From contig NZ_CP020918.1 in assembly GCF_003076455.1 (NCBI RefSeq), positions 2,247,501 through 2,311,500 of the forward strand: DNA of 64,000 nt. The letters are read 5' to 3'. The notes beneath the pieces were generated by a model. It was not told the DNA's origin, searched no databases, and worked only from the letters and a program-made list of their open reading frames with translations. The first letter of the stretch is position 1. Every line of letters starts with the position of its first letter. This stretch comes from Flavobacterium faecale (lineage in GTDB: Bacteria; Bacteroidota; Bacteroidia; Flavobacteriales; Flavobacteriaceae). Position numbers and translations under genes: made by a program. Below, one piece after another: positions 28,901 through 36,705 of this stretch.

Positions 28901-29377
28901 ATGAAGTACTCATTGTTCTTGTTTGTAGGTGTCCTTTTTTCTTTCCAAATGAAGGCACAAAATCCAGTCGTTTTTGATAATTACCAAGCTTTGGAAAACG
29001 AAATATTGAGCAATAAAAACACCACTTATGTAGTCAATTTTTGGGCGACCTGGTGTGCTCCATGTGTTAAAGAATTGCCCTATTTTGAGCAACTGAATAC
29101 AGAGAATAAAATGATAAAAGTGGTCCTCGTAAGTTTGGATTTTAAGGACCAAATTCAGTCCCGATTAATTCCGTTTTTGAAGCGTAAAAAGGTGCAATCT
29201 GAAGTCGTGGTTTTGACTGATAAAAACTATAATAATTGGCTCGAAAAAGTAGACCAAAACTGGTCTGGATCTATCCCTGCTACACTGATTATACAAGGTG
29301 AAAAAAGGGTGTTTGTTGAGCGTGATTTCGCTACTTTTAATGAGCTAAATCAATACATAAATTCGAATATAAATTAA
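28901..29377 (+). CDS. Secreted TlpA/thioredoxin-like protein
   Basis: The 158-residue protein has a signal peptide (MKYSLFLFVGVLFSFQMKAQ) and a thioredoxin fold with the active site WATWCAPCVKE; the cis-Pro loop is SIPATLII. It should reduce or isomerise disulfides in the periplasm, like TlpA/ResA proteins. The start could also be an ATG three codons earlier (28892); the MKYS start gives the more typical signal peptide. The interrupted redoxin gene follows 11 bp downstream in the same direction. Confidence 0.9.
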   Translation: MKYSLFLFVGVLFSFQMKAQNPVVFDNYQALENEILSNKNTTYVVNFWATWCAPCVKELPYFEQLNTENKMIKVVLVSLDFKDQIQSRLIPFLKRKKVQSEVVVLTDKNYNNWLEKVDQNWSGSIPATLIIQGEKRVFVERDFATFNELNQYINSNIN

Positions 29378-29388
29378 ACTACTACACT

Positions 29389-29931
29389 ATGAAAATTATC
29401 TCTTCCTTCTTGTTTATTTTTACTTTTTTTATTGGCTTAGCCAATCCATTTCCTCCAACGGATTATAAAATTGGGGATACCGCAACCGACTTTAATCTCT
29501 AATCTATTGATGATAAAATGTATAGTATGGCCGACTATAAAAGCGCAAAAGGCTTTATTATTGTGTTCACTTGTAACCATTGTCCGTTCGCCAAAAAGTA
29601 TGAAGATCGTATCAATTCTTTGGCTAAAAAATACAAATCCATAGGCTATATTGTGTTAGCAATAAGTCCAAATGATCCTGAAGCGCAGCCCGAAGATAGC
29701 TACGAACTAATGCAAGTAAGAGCCAAAGAGAAAGGATTTGCTTTCCCGTACATGTTAGATGAGGGACAAAAAATCTATCCTCAATACGGAGCGACTAAGA
29801 CACCGCACGTCTTTTTATTGGGCAAAAACAGAGTCGTAAAATACATTGGAGCCATCGATGATAACGTAGATAGCGCCAAAGAAGTGAAAGGAAAATACTG
29901 GCAAAACACCATCGCAGCTTTAGAAAAATGA
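29389..29931 (+). pseudogene. Redoxin (thioredoxin-like) gene interrupted by an in-frame TAA
   Basis: From the ATG at 29389 the frame encodes a signal peptide (MKIISSFLFIFTFFIGLANP) and the usual start of a secreted redoxin (DYKIGDTATDFNL), then hits TAA at codon 38 (29500-29502) and runs on without a frame change into SIDDKMYSMADYKSAKG, the CNHCPFAKKYEDR active site, cis-Pro loop TKTPHVFLL and the C-terminus, 180 residues in all. The typical family sequence has Lys at the stop position, and AAA to TAA is one change. Without readthrough, an ATG at 29518 could still give a 137-residue domain lacking the signal peptide and so left in the cytoplasm. The remaining frame looks undamaged, so the mutation is recent or the base call is wrong. 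Confidence 0.85.
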
Positions 29932-30043
29932 CAAACTCCTTCACCAGAAACTACTAAAGCAATAGGCTGTTCAATTAAAATGATGAGGTAATAGTAAGTT
30001 GAAAAGGCATTCATTTATCTCCTTTTTACATTCTGTAAACAAC

Positions 30044-30082
30044 AAAAAAGAGCAAAAAGTCGTAGATTTTTTGCTCTTTTTT
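30044..30082 (+). terminator. Terminator of the thioredoxin-redoxin unit
   Basis: The stem AAAAAAGAGCAAAAA/TTTTTTGCTCTTTTTT with an eight-base loop lies about 110 bases after the redoxin stop. Confidence 0.9.
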
Positions 30083-30590
30083 ATGCCTCAAAGTCTCGTT
30101 TTTTAGCGGCTAAAACAGTGAGTAATCATCAAAATAATTCAAAAATAATTAGTTTTTATCTTAGGTTTTGAGACTGTATTTTTACATTATGGGTGGCAAT
30201 AAGTTTATTAAATCAGTCCGCTATTTTCTTATATTTCGAAAAGGAATCAAGCTTATCCGAGTCCTGAATTTGTCGAAAAGACATAATATATTCGTTCGAA
30301 TTATAGATAAATTAGGCTTTAAGAACGGTTTTTTGAAGTAGTTTATACGCTAGATTTGCTTTATTTCGGACGATTAGATAAGCTAAACATGGAAAATTTA
30401 TTAGATAATTGGTGCTTTATACTGCATTATAAGAGTTAATTTAAGGGGTTTTCAATACAGTTTTGATAATAGGTTTGTAACAAAAGCGCTAAATTAGGCC
30501 CTTTTAATCGGTCTTCTCAAGTTAGCGGTTCTATGGTTTTAGTGTTCTTTTAAGTGGTCATACGTATAAACTCACTACTCATATTAACTG
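30083..30590. other. Gene-free stretch
   Basis: AT-rich DNA without a supported gene. A 50-codon open frame at 30189-30341 (plus) encodes a very basic peptide, but its composition is what random AT-rich sequence gives and it has no clear promoter or ribosome-binding context. Confidence 0.4.
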
Positions 30591-30599
30591 ATTAGAAAT

Positions 30600-31222
30600 A
30601 AATAATTCCACCTTTAGCCGTGCTTTCAATGCAGTGAATTCGTTAAATTCGTGTCCTAATAGCAGGTTATACATGCAAAATACTCACTTACTTTATAAGA
30701 AATAGGTAATGAGAAATCTGTTTTCAAACCTGTAGCAGTAGCATGTCACATACACGAACTGTACCCATTATTTGTTAGATAGTCAAGAGAGTGAATCAGT
30801 TTTTATCCGAGGTTTCGCGATAGCGAAACTGTTACATCCGTATCCTAATTGCTTATTATATACACAAACTATTCTCTCTATTTACAAGATAGTCAAAAGG
30901 AAAAATCAGTTTTTATCTGTGCTTTCGCGATAGCGAATCCGTTATATCCGCGTACCAATGCCACGCCATGTACATAAAGCACATGAACCGTTAAAGAGAT
31001 AAGAAAATTACTTTTTATCCATGCTTTCGCGATAGCGAAACCGTTACATCTTTAACCTAATAGCGTATTATGGACACGAACTATTCTCTCTATTTATAAG
31101 ATAGTCAAAAGGAGAAATCAATTTTTATCTTTGTTTTCGTGATAGCGAATCCGTTATATCCGCGTACTAATACCACGCCATGTACATAAAGCAAATGTAT
31201 AGTTAAGAAGATAAGAAATTCA
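30600..31222. repeat. Array of about 105-bp repeats in 212-bp dimers
   Basis: Four clear units centre on the hairpin TTTCGCGATAGCGAAA (stem TTTCGC/GCGAAA, loop GATA) at 30813-30828, 30923-30938, 31025-31040 and, with changes, 31135-31150. The steps are 110, 102 and 110 bp. Units 1 and 3 share the tail with ACTATTCTCTCTATTT and AAGATAGTCAAAAGG, while units 2 and 4 share ATCCGCGTAC, CCACGCCATGTACATAAAGC, so the array is a tandem duplication of a two-unit block. A degraded unit at about 30600-30710 keeps CCGTGCTTTC and GTGTCCTAATAGC, and a truncated one follows at about 30715-30790. There is no coding frame through it. Confidence 0.85.
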
Positions 31223-31273
31223 GTTTTAATGGGTCTTCTCCGCGTACCATCAAACACATCGCTCATATAATTA

Positions 31274-32044
31274 CTACTCAATATACATACGGCGAATCGG
31301 AATTAATACAGCCAATAATAAAGAATAGCCAATAAAAAAGGGCAGAATCCATTCAACATATCCCAGCGGAAGCATAACAGCAATCAATAGCAGTTGAAAG
31401 CCCAAACCGTACACAGACAGTACAGTCATGAACCAATTCGGAAAAGTAGAAACAAGATACGCTTTCGGGTCCAAGGCATAGATTACAGCATCAAAGGCAC
31501 CGTATACATAGGTATATATTCGGAACATCAAGTTAACATTTCGTTGCTTTTCACCCGGCAAAGCGGTTGGTGTATGACGTTCAAATATCATACTTGTGGC
31601 GTCGGCTCCAGCGGACTTATGACGCAAAATAACATAATAGTAATTGTATAGAGTGCCTTGTAATTGTAGTGCGGCAAATGCGATAATCGTAACCCAAAAC
31701 GGGGTATTCGAAACATAACAAATAGCAGAAAAGAACATAAAATTCAATAGGATATCAAAGACACTATCGAGGTATCTACCCGTGTAGGAAGGAGTTTTCT
31801 TCAGGCGGGCCAGCTCGCCATCTGCGGCATCAATCATTGATTTTAGTACAATGAAAAAAGCAGCCCAATACAAATGGCCTTCAATAATGCAGTAAATAGC
31901 CGTTAGTCCCGACAGACCAAATAATAAGGTAACATCAATTGGAGTAAAGCGAGTATTTTTTAAGGAATTAGCCAATAATCGACCAAAAGGACGTCCGTAA
32001 TCAGACAAATCGATAAATTGGTCTTTAGCAGTAAGTTTTGACAT
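31274..32044 (-). CDS. CDP-alcohol phosphatidyltransferase family protein
   Basis: The 256-residue membrane protein contains the full family signature D-x2-D-G-x2-A-R-x8-G-x3-D-x3-D (DAADGELARLK then TGRYLDSVFD), which binds the metal ions and the CDP-lipid. Five to six membrane helices surround it. Members transfer a phosphatidyl group from a CDP-activated lipid to an alcohol, as in phosphatidylglycerol or inositol lipid synthesis; the acceptor here is not evident. It is a single gene followed on its 3' side by the repeat array. Confidence 0.9.
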   Translation of the reverse strand: MSKLTAKDQFIDLSDYGRPFGRLLANSLKNTRFTPIDVTLLFGLSGLTAIYCIIEGHLYWAAFFIVLKSMIDAADGELARLKKTPSYTGRYLDSVFDILLNFMFFSAICYVSNTPFWVTIIAFAALQLQGTLYNYYYVILRHKSAGADATSMIFERHTPTALPGEKQRNVNLMFRIYTYVYGAFDAVIYALDPKAYLVSTFPNWFMTVLSVYGLGFQLLLIAVMLPLGYVEWILPFFIGYSLLLAVLIPIRRMYIE

Positions 32045-32151
32045 TAATGTTTAGAAACAAAAATAAATGTGACAATATAGTCTGGTGCAAATTTATACAA
32101 TTAGTTATAAATAATTTTAAAAATTAGGGGTTTTAGTGCTAGAATGTATTG

Positions 32152-32198
32152 AAAAAGCGGAAACAAATTACTAAATCATAATTATTTCCGCTTTATTA
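32152..32198 (-). terminator. Terminator after heme A synthase
   Basis: AAAGCGGAAA and TTTCCGCTTT pair around an AT-rich loop that adds a few more pairs; on the minus strand it is followed by a short T-run, about 40 bases beyond the ctaA stop. Confidence 0.65.
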
Positions 32199-32238
32199 TA
32201 TATTTTTACCCTATAATTGGTAATCTTAACTCCTATCA

Positions 32239-33261
32239 TTATTTAGAAAGTCTATGCAAAGTAAACGTCATCGTTGCTAACAAAAAGAAAGCGTTAATTT
32301 GATGTGCCAATCCCAACCAAAGTGGAACAGCTAGTAATAAAGTAAATACACCCAAGGCAAATTGCACCAAAATCAAGAAAATCAAAGCATTAATTCCTCT
32401 TTTTTGATCCTGTAATAACAAGTTTCGTTTACTTTTTACAAACAACAATCCAATCATAAATACAACAACATAAGCTAGTGTACGATGTACAAACTGCACA
32501 CCACTCTTACCTTCGGTAAGGTTTAGTAGTAAGCTAGGTTGCTCTATAAAAACACTATCATGTACAAATTGTCCGTCACTCATCAAAGGCCAGTGGTTAT
32601 GAATCAAACCAGCATTTAAGCCCGCTACAAAACCACCATATATAATTTGGATTAATAGTAAAACAAGCGTAATTCTTGCAATTTTCTGTAAATTCAATTG
32701 CGGAGGATTGCGGTGTGGATACAACAAATCTAGCGCCACCCAAAGGGTATAAGCAAAAGTGATGAAAGCAAAAGTAAGGTGCAATGCCAGTCTAAAGTGG
32801 CTTACATCAGGATTGTCAATCAGTCCACTTCGTACCATGAACCAGCCTAAAAATCCCTGAAAACCACCCATAAATAGTAGTACAAAGCACTTTTTAATCG
32901 TAGCGCGATCTAGCTTCTTTTTGATCAAAAAATACACAAACGGAACTATAAATACCAATCCGATAATGCGCCCTATAAAACGGTGAAACCACTCCCAAAA
33001 ATAAATAAACTGATAGTCTGATAACTGAAAATCGTTATGAATATTGATTTTCTGATACTCCGGAAACTTCTTGTACTCTTCAAAAGCCGCATTCCACTTT
33101 TCTTCCGTCAAAGGAGGGAAGGTATCTGTTACCAAATGCCAATCGGTCATAGATAAACCGCTATTGGTCAAACGAGTGATGCCACCAACGGTCACCATCA
33201 AAAACAAAAGAAAACATCCTGTAAGTAACCAGTATATTACTGATTTTTCCGCTTTTTTCAT
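32239..33261 (-). CDS. ctaA: Heme A synthase (COX15/CtaA family)
   Basis: The 340-residue protein has eight predicted membrane helices and the conserved heme-ligand segments VGGITRLTNSGLSMTDW, FWEWFHRFIGRIIG, HLTFAFITF, VAGLNAGLIHNHWPLM, FVHRTLAYVV and LAHQINAFF. It converts heme O to heme A for cytochrome oxidase in the cytoplasmic membrane. It stands apart from any oxidase genes here. The gene ahead on the same strand is the tRNA nucleotidyltransferase, 21 bp upstream; the two may be co-transcribed without shared function. Confidence 0.96.
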   Translation of the reverse strand: MKKAEKSVIYWLLTGCFLLFLMVTVGGITRLTNSGLSMTDWHLVTDTFPPLTEEKWNAAFEEYKKFPEYQKINIHNDFQLSDYQFIYFWEWFHRFIGRIIGLVFIVPFVYFLIKKKLDRATIKKCFVLLFMGGFQGFLGWFMVRSGLIDNPDVSHFRLALHLTFAFITFAYTLWVALDLLYPHRNPPQLNLQKIARITLVLLLIQIIYGGFVAGLNAGLIHNHWPLMSDGQFVHDSVFIEQPSLLLNLTEGKSGVQFVHRTLAYVVVFMIGLLFVKSKRNLLLQDQKRGINALIFLILVQFALGVFTLLLAVPLWLGLAHQINAFFLLATMTFTLHRLSK

Positions 33262-33282
33262 TCTATTCTAACTTTTATAGTT

Positions 33283-34701
33283 TTATTTTATTGCTTTCAA
33301 GCCCATTTTTTGTGCCCTTTTTAACACAAAATCATATGCGGCTTGGTATTCATTCGGAATCTCACCTTCCAAAATGGCTTCTTTAACCGCTTCTTTCAAT
33401 GTTCCAATTTCTCTTGAAGGTTTCAAATCAAAAATTTCCATGATTTGCTCTCCTGTAATCGGTGGTTGAAAATTTCGAACAGAATCTTTTTCCTCTACTT
33501 CCACAATTTTCTGACGTACAATCACAAAATTATTGTGGTATTTCTTGAATTTCCCTGGGTTTTTGGTCGTGATATCTGCTTCGCAAAGCGTCATCAAATC
33601 TTCCACTTCATCACCAGCGTCAAACACCAAGCGGCGTACTGCCGAATCGGTAACCAAATCTTGCGAGAGCACGATAGGGCGTGAGCTCATCACCACCATT
33701 TTCTGTACAAATTTCATTTTTTGGTTTAGTGGCATGTGCAAACGCTCAAAGATTCGCTTAACCATTTTTCCGCCCAAAAATTCATGACCATGAAACGTCC
33801 AACCTTGTTTTTTGTTGAATTTCTTCGTCGGTGCCTTACCAATATCGTGCAACAAAGCCGACCATCGCAACCACACATCATCTGTGTTTGGGCAAATATT
33901 ATCTACAACTTCAAGCGAATGATAAAAGTTGTTTTTATGCGTCTGACCTTCAATTTCCTCCACATTGTTCAAAGCTGTCAATTCGGGCAAAATAATGTCG
34001 AGTAAACCCGTTTTATATAACAGTAAAAATCCAATAGATGGCTTTTCGGTCAAAAGTATTTTGTTCAATTCGTCCACAATACGCTCACCAGAGATAATGT
34101 TGATGCGGTCTTTATTTCTTGAAATCGCTTCCAAGGATTCCGCCTCAATTTCAAATCCCAATTGCGTTGCAAACCTGATGGCGCGCATCATACGCAAAGG
34201 ATCGTCAGAGTAAGTAATGTCTGGGTTCAAAGGCGTTTTGATGGACTTAGCCTCCAAGGCTGTTACACCATCAAAAGGATCAATCAAATCCCCATAATTA
34301 CTTTCGTTTAACGAAAAAGCCAACGCATTTATCGTGAAATCCCTGCGATCTTGGTCGTCTTGTAACGTACCAATTTCCACTTTAGGATTGCGGCTTTCCG
34401 TTTGGTAGCTCTCCTTACGAGCGCCTACAAACTCAATATCCGTATCCTTGTAGCGCAACATTGCAGTACCATAATTTTTAAAAACCTGTACCTTTGGCTT
34501 GTTTGGCAACAATTCAGAGACCTTCAAGGCCAATTCAATACCACTACCAACGGCAACAATATCAATATCTTTCTTCAACGGTCTCGCTAGCAAATAGTCA
34601 CGCACAAACCCGCCAATAACATAGCTATCAATTTGCAGTTCGGCACTCGCTTGCGCCACAATTTTAAAAATAGGGTTTTGTAAAGCTTTTGTATAATTCA
34701 T
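33283..34701 (-). CDS. tRNA nucleotidyltransferase (CCA-adding family) with HD domain
   Basis: The 472-residue protein opens with the polymerase-beta-like head YVIGGFVRDYLL and DIDIVAVG, whose two Asp bind metal, then RRDFTINALAF and the RNA-binding region with DPLRMMRAIRFA. The C-terminal part is an HD domain (HSLEVVDNI, LLHDIGKAPT, HEFLGG). This is the architecture of bacterial CCA-adding enzymes or poly(A) polymerases; CCA addition to tRNA 3' ends is the likely function. Start set at MNYTKALQNP (34701); an in-frame ATG at 34728 would add nine residues and cannot be excluded. Confidence 0.93.
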   Translation of the reverse strand: MNYTKALQNPIFKIVAQASAELQIDSYVIGGFVRDYLLARPLKKDIDIVAVGSGIELALKVSELLPNKPKVQVFKNYGTAMLRYKDTDIEFVGARKESYQTESRNPKVEIGTLQDDQDRRDFTINALAFSLNESNYGDLIDPFDGVTALEAKSIKTPLNPDITYSDDPLRMMRAIRFATQLGFEIEAESLEAISRNKDRINIISGERIVDELNKILLTEKPSIGFLLLYKTGLLDIILPELTALNNVEEIEGQTHKNNFYHSLEVVDNICPNTDDVWLRWSALLHDIGKAPTKKFNKKQGWTFHGHEFLGGKMVKRIFERLHMPLNQKMKFVQKMVVMSSRPIVLSQDLVTDSAVRRLVFDAGDEVEDLMTLCEADITTKNPGKFKKYHNNFVIVRQKIVEVEEKDSVRNFQPPITGEQIMEIFDLKPSREIGTLKEAVKEAILEGEIPNEYQAAYDFVLKRAQKMGLKAIK

Positions 34702-34765
34702 ATGATTTTTTGACGTTCCAACTTTCACGTATAGTTAATCAACCTGAAACTTGTAACAACTTTTT

Positions 34766-35332
34766 TTACTTTCTAATGATCTTCACTTGGTGGTCATTTC
34801 CTAACTTAATGATCGTAGAGGGTTTACCACATACAAGCTCCCTATTCCAGTTCACCACATAGTCCACACCATTAACAATCGCAGGACTAATTTCCTTGAA
34901 ACTTTTAGGAGTAGGTTGGCCCGATATATTGGCCGAAGTCGACACCAAAGGCTTCTTCATGCGTTCCATCAACTTAAAACAAAACGGTTCCTTAACCAGT
35001 CTTATTCCGAGTGTTTTATCAGTTGCAACTATGTTTGCAGCCACATTTCTCGGATTATCCAAAATCAAAGTCGTTGGGTTTTCAGATAAATCCAAAATTT
35101 GCCAAGCCACTTCTGGAATCTCCTTAAAGACATTATACATCATCTTCTCGCCATTCATCAAGCAAATCATCGACTGCGTTTCGGCACGTTGTTTCAGTTT
35201 ATAAATCTTCGCAACCGCCTCAGGATTCGAGGCATCACAGCCAATTCCCCAAACCGTATCGGTAGGGTATAGAATAATTCCGCCCTCCTTAATCACCTCG
35301 TAAGCATTCAGTATTTCCTGATTGATATCCAT
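34766..35332 (-). CDS. L-threonylcarbamoyladenylate synthase (TsaC/YrdC type)
   Basis: The 188-residue protein is a short, YrdC-only member of the Sua5/TsaC family: GGIILYPTDTVWGIGCDA, KIYKLKQRAETQSMICLM, TLGIRLVKEPFC, PLVSTSANISGQPTPKSF and PSTIIKL. It makes threonylcarbamoyl-AMP from Thr, bicarbonate and ATP for t6A37 in ANN-decoding tRNAs. It ends 37 bp before the tRNA nucleotidyltransferase start on the same strand, so two tRNA-maturation genes lie together. A TATCTTTG box lies 20-27 bases upstream. Confidence 0.95.
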   Translation of the reverse strand: MDINQEILNAYEVIKEGGIILYPTDTVWGIGCDASNPEAVAKIYKLKQRAETQSMICLMNGEKMMYNVFKEIPEVAWQILDLSENPTTLILDNPRNVAANIVATDKTLGIRLVKEPFCFKLMERMKKPLVSTSANISGQPTPKSFKEISPAIVNGVDYVVNWNRELVCGKPSTIIKLGNDHQVKIIRK

Positions 35333-35351
35333 CTTTACATTTTAAGTGGTG

Positions 35352-35359
35352 CAAAGATA
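35352..35359 (-). promoter_or_regulatory. Putative -7 box for the TsaC gene
   Basis: On the minus strand this reads TATCTTTG, 20 bases before the start codon; no -33 TTG is obvious at the usual distance. Confidence 0.55.
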
Positions 35360-35453
35360 TTTATTTGTTATCATTTAGCGGGCATCCAAGCAGGTTTAAA
35401 AATGGTTTTTAACGACATTTTATAGAATGTTCGACTAGTCAGAATAATTATTT

Positions 35454-35540
35454 GGGCATTCCCTTCGGTCGGGCTCTTCGCTATATCTTTTTTGGGGCAG
35501 AAAAAGCCCCAAAAAAGGATGCCGCTGCGATCCCTAATGC
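35454..35540 (+). repeat. Intergenic repeat family, copy 3
   Basis: GGGCATTCCC, GGTCGGGCT, ATCTTTTTT, a strong hairpin GGGGC-AGAAAAA-GCCCC, AAAAAAGGAT and ATCCCTAATGC occur in the same order as in the other copies. It marks the left edge of the accessory block with the AAA ATPase, protease and Fic genes. The remaining bases of this 386-base gap show only the -7 box of the next gene. Confidence 0.8.
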
Positions 35541-35693
35541 GGGGAGTTGGGGTCTTGTAGAAGTGGAAAGTATTTTAATGTAGATTTGATTTTTTGTTTT
35601 AGTATGTTGAACTTTGACAGTAAAATGATTTATTATTTTAGTACTGTATAGTAATGAATGTTTAAAACTTTAGTTATTACACTAGATTTATTA

Positions 35694-35701
35694 TATTTTT
35701 G
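35694..35701 (+). promoter_or_regulatory. Putative -7 box for the IetA-like gene
   Basis: TATTTTTG matches TAnnTTTG and lies 17 bases before the ATG. In this AT-rich stretch a chance match is possible. Confidence 0.45.
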
Positions 35702-35718
35702 TTCAATATATTACCAAA

Positions 35719-36705
35719 ATGGCAGCTGCAGATCAAATAAAATCCTTAATAAAATCTTTTGGAGATGACGATGAAAGTCGTTTCTTCTCAATTGCTTTGC
35801 AAATTGCTGCAACCGAAGCTAAGCAAGGCCATACAACTTTTGCACAGGAATTAAAAAAACTTATTGATGTAGCAAAAAAGGATAGGTCTGTAAATGCTAT
35901 ACATAGCAAAGCTTTACCTTTAAATTTACCCAAAAGAGAATTACAAGAATTAATAGAGGTTTTTCAACCTAAAATCAATTTAGGTGATATGGTTTTGGAT
36001 GAAAATATTAAAGAAACTCTATATAAAGTTATCAAGGAGCAAGAAAAATGGCAACTTTTAAAGGCTCATAATTTAGAACCAAAGCGTAAATTATTATTAA
36101 CTGGTGCTCCGGGAACCGGTAAAACTATGACAGCTCAAGCAATTGCTGGTGAATTAGGAATTACTGTTTTTATTATACGATTGGATGGATTAATGTCCAA
36201 ATATCTGGGTGAATCAATCGCAAAACTTAGATTGATTTTTGACGCAATGAATGACCAAAGAGCTGTGTATCTTTTTGATGAATTTGATTCAATTGGGTCT
36301 CATAGAGATCAAAATCAAGATGTAGGAGAAATAAAAAGAGTTTTAAATTCCTTTTTAATAAACATTGAAAAAGACCAGAGTAATAGTATAATAATTGCAG
36401 CAACAAATCTACCTGAATCTTTAGACAAAGCTTTGTTTAGAAGATTTGACGAAATTATAGAATATCCTTTACCTGATGAAAACCATATTTCTGAAATTAT
36501 AAAAAAACATACAAAAGCATTTTCTTTTTCTACAAAAGTTGATTATAAAGTACTTTCAAAACTAGCTTTAGGTTTAAATTATTCTGAAATTGTTAGAATA
36601 TGTAATGATACGATTAAAGAGATGATTTTGAATGATATGGGTAATTTAGAATTAGCAACATTAAAAAAATTATTAAAGTTGAGAAATGTTGTAAATGAAA
36701 AATAA
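35719..36705 (+). CDS. ietA: AAA ATPase of an IetAS-like pair
   Basis: The 328-residue protein has an N-terminal helical region (1-85) and an AAA module with Walker A GAPGTGKT (129-136), Walker B YLFDEFDS (184-191), sensor-1 Asn in AATN (227-230) and Arg-finger candidates Arg241/Arg242 in FRRFDEII. Its stop overlaps the start of the subtilisin-like protease gene by 11 bp. An AAA ATPase in such tight linkage with an S8 protease is the arrangement of ietA-ietS, first described as a plasmid incompatibility/toxin-antitoxin locus in Agrobacterium and later shown to be anti-phage. Assignment rests on the pairing; neither partner alone is diagnostic. The ATPase presumably restrains or directs the protease. 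Confidence 0.8.
   Translation: MAAADQIKSLIKSFGDDDESRFFSIALQIAATEAKQGHTTFAQELKKLIDVAKKDRSVNAIHSKALPLNLPKRELQELIEVFQPKINLGDMVLDENIKETLYKVIKEQEKWQLLKAHNLEPKRKLLLTGAPGTGKTMTAQAIAGELGITVFIIRLDGLMSKYLGESIAKLRLIFDAMNDQRAVYLFDEFDSIGSHRDQNQDVGEIKRVLNSFLINIEKDQSNSIIIAATNLPESLDKALFRRFDEIIEYPLPDENHISEIIKKHTKAFSFSTKVDYKVLSKLALGLNYSEIVRICNDTIKEMILNDMGNLELATLKKLLKLRNVVNEK

Noticed and set aside
30189-30341. 50-codon frame for a basic peptide
   Set aside because: Composition fits chance in AT-rich DNA; no promoter or conserved context.
30813-31150. Regularly spaced palindromes that could suggest a CRISPR array
   Set aside because: The intervals of about 90 bases are themselves repeated in alternation, there are too few copies, and no cas genes are near.
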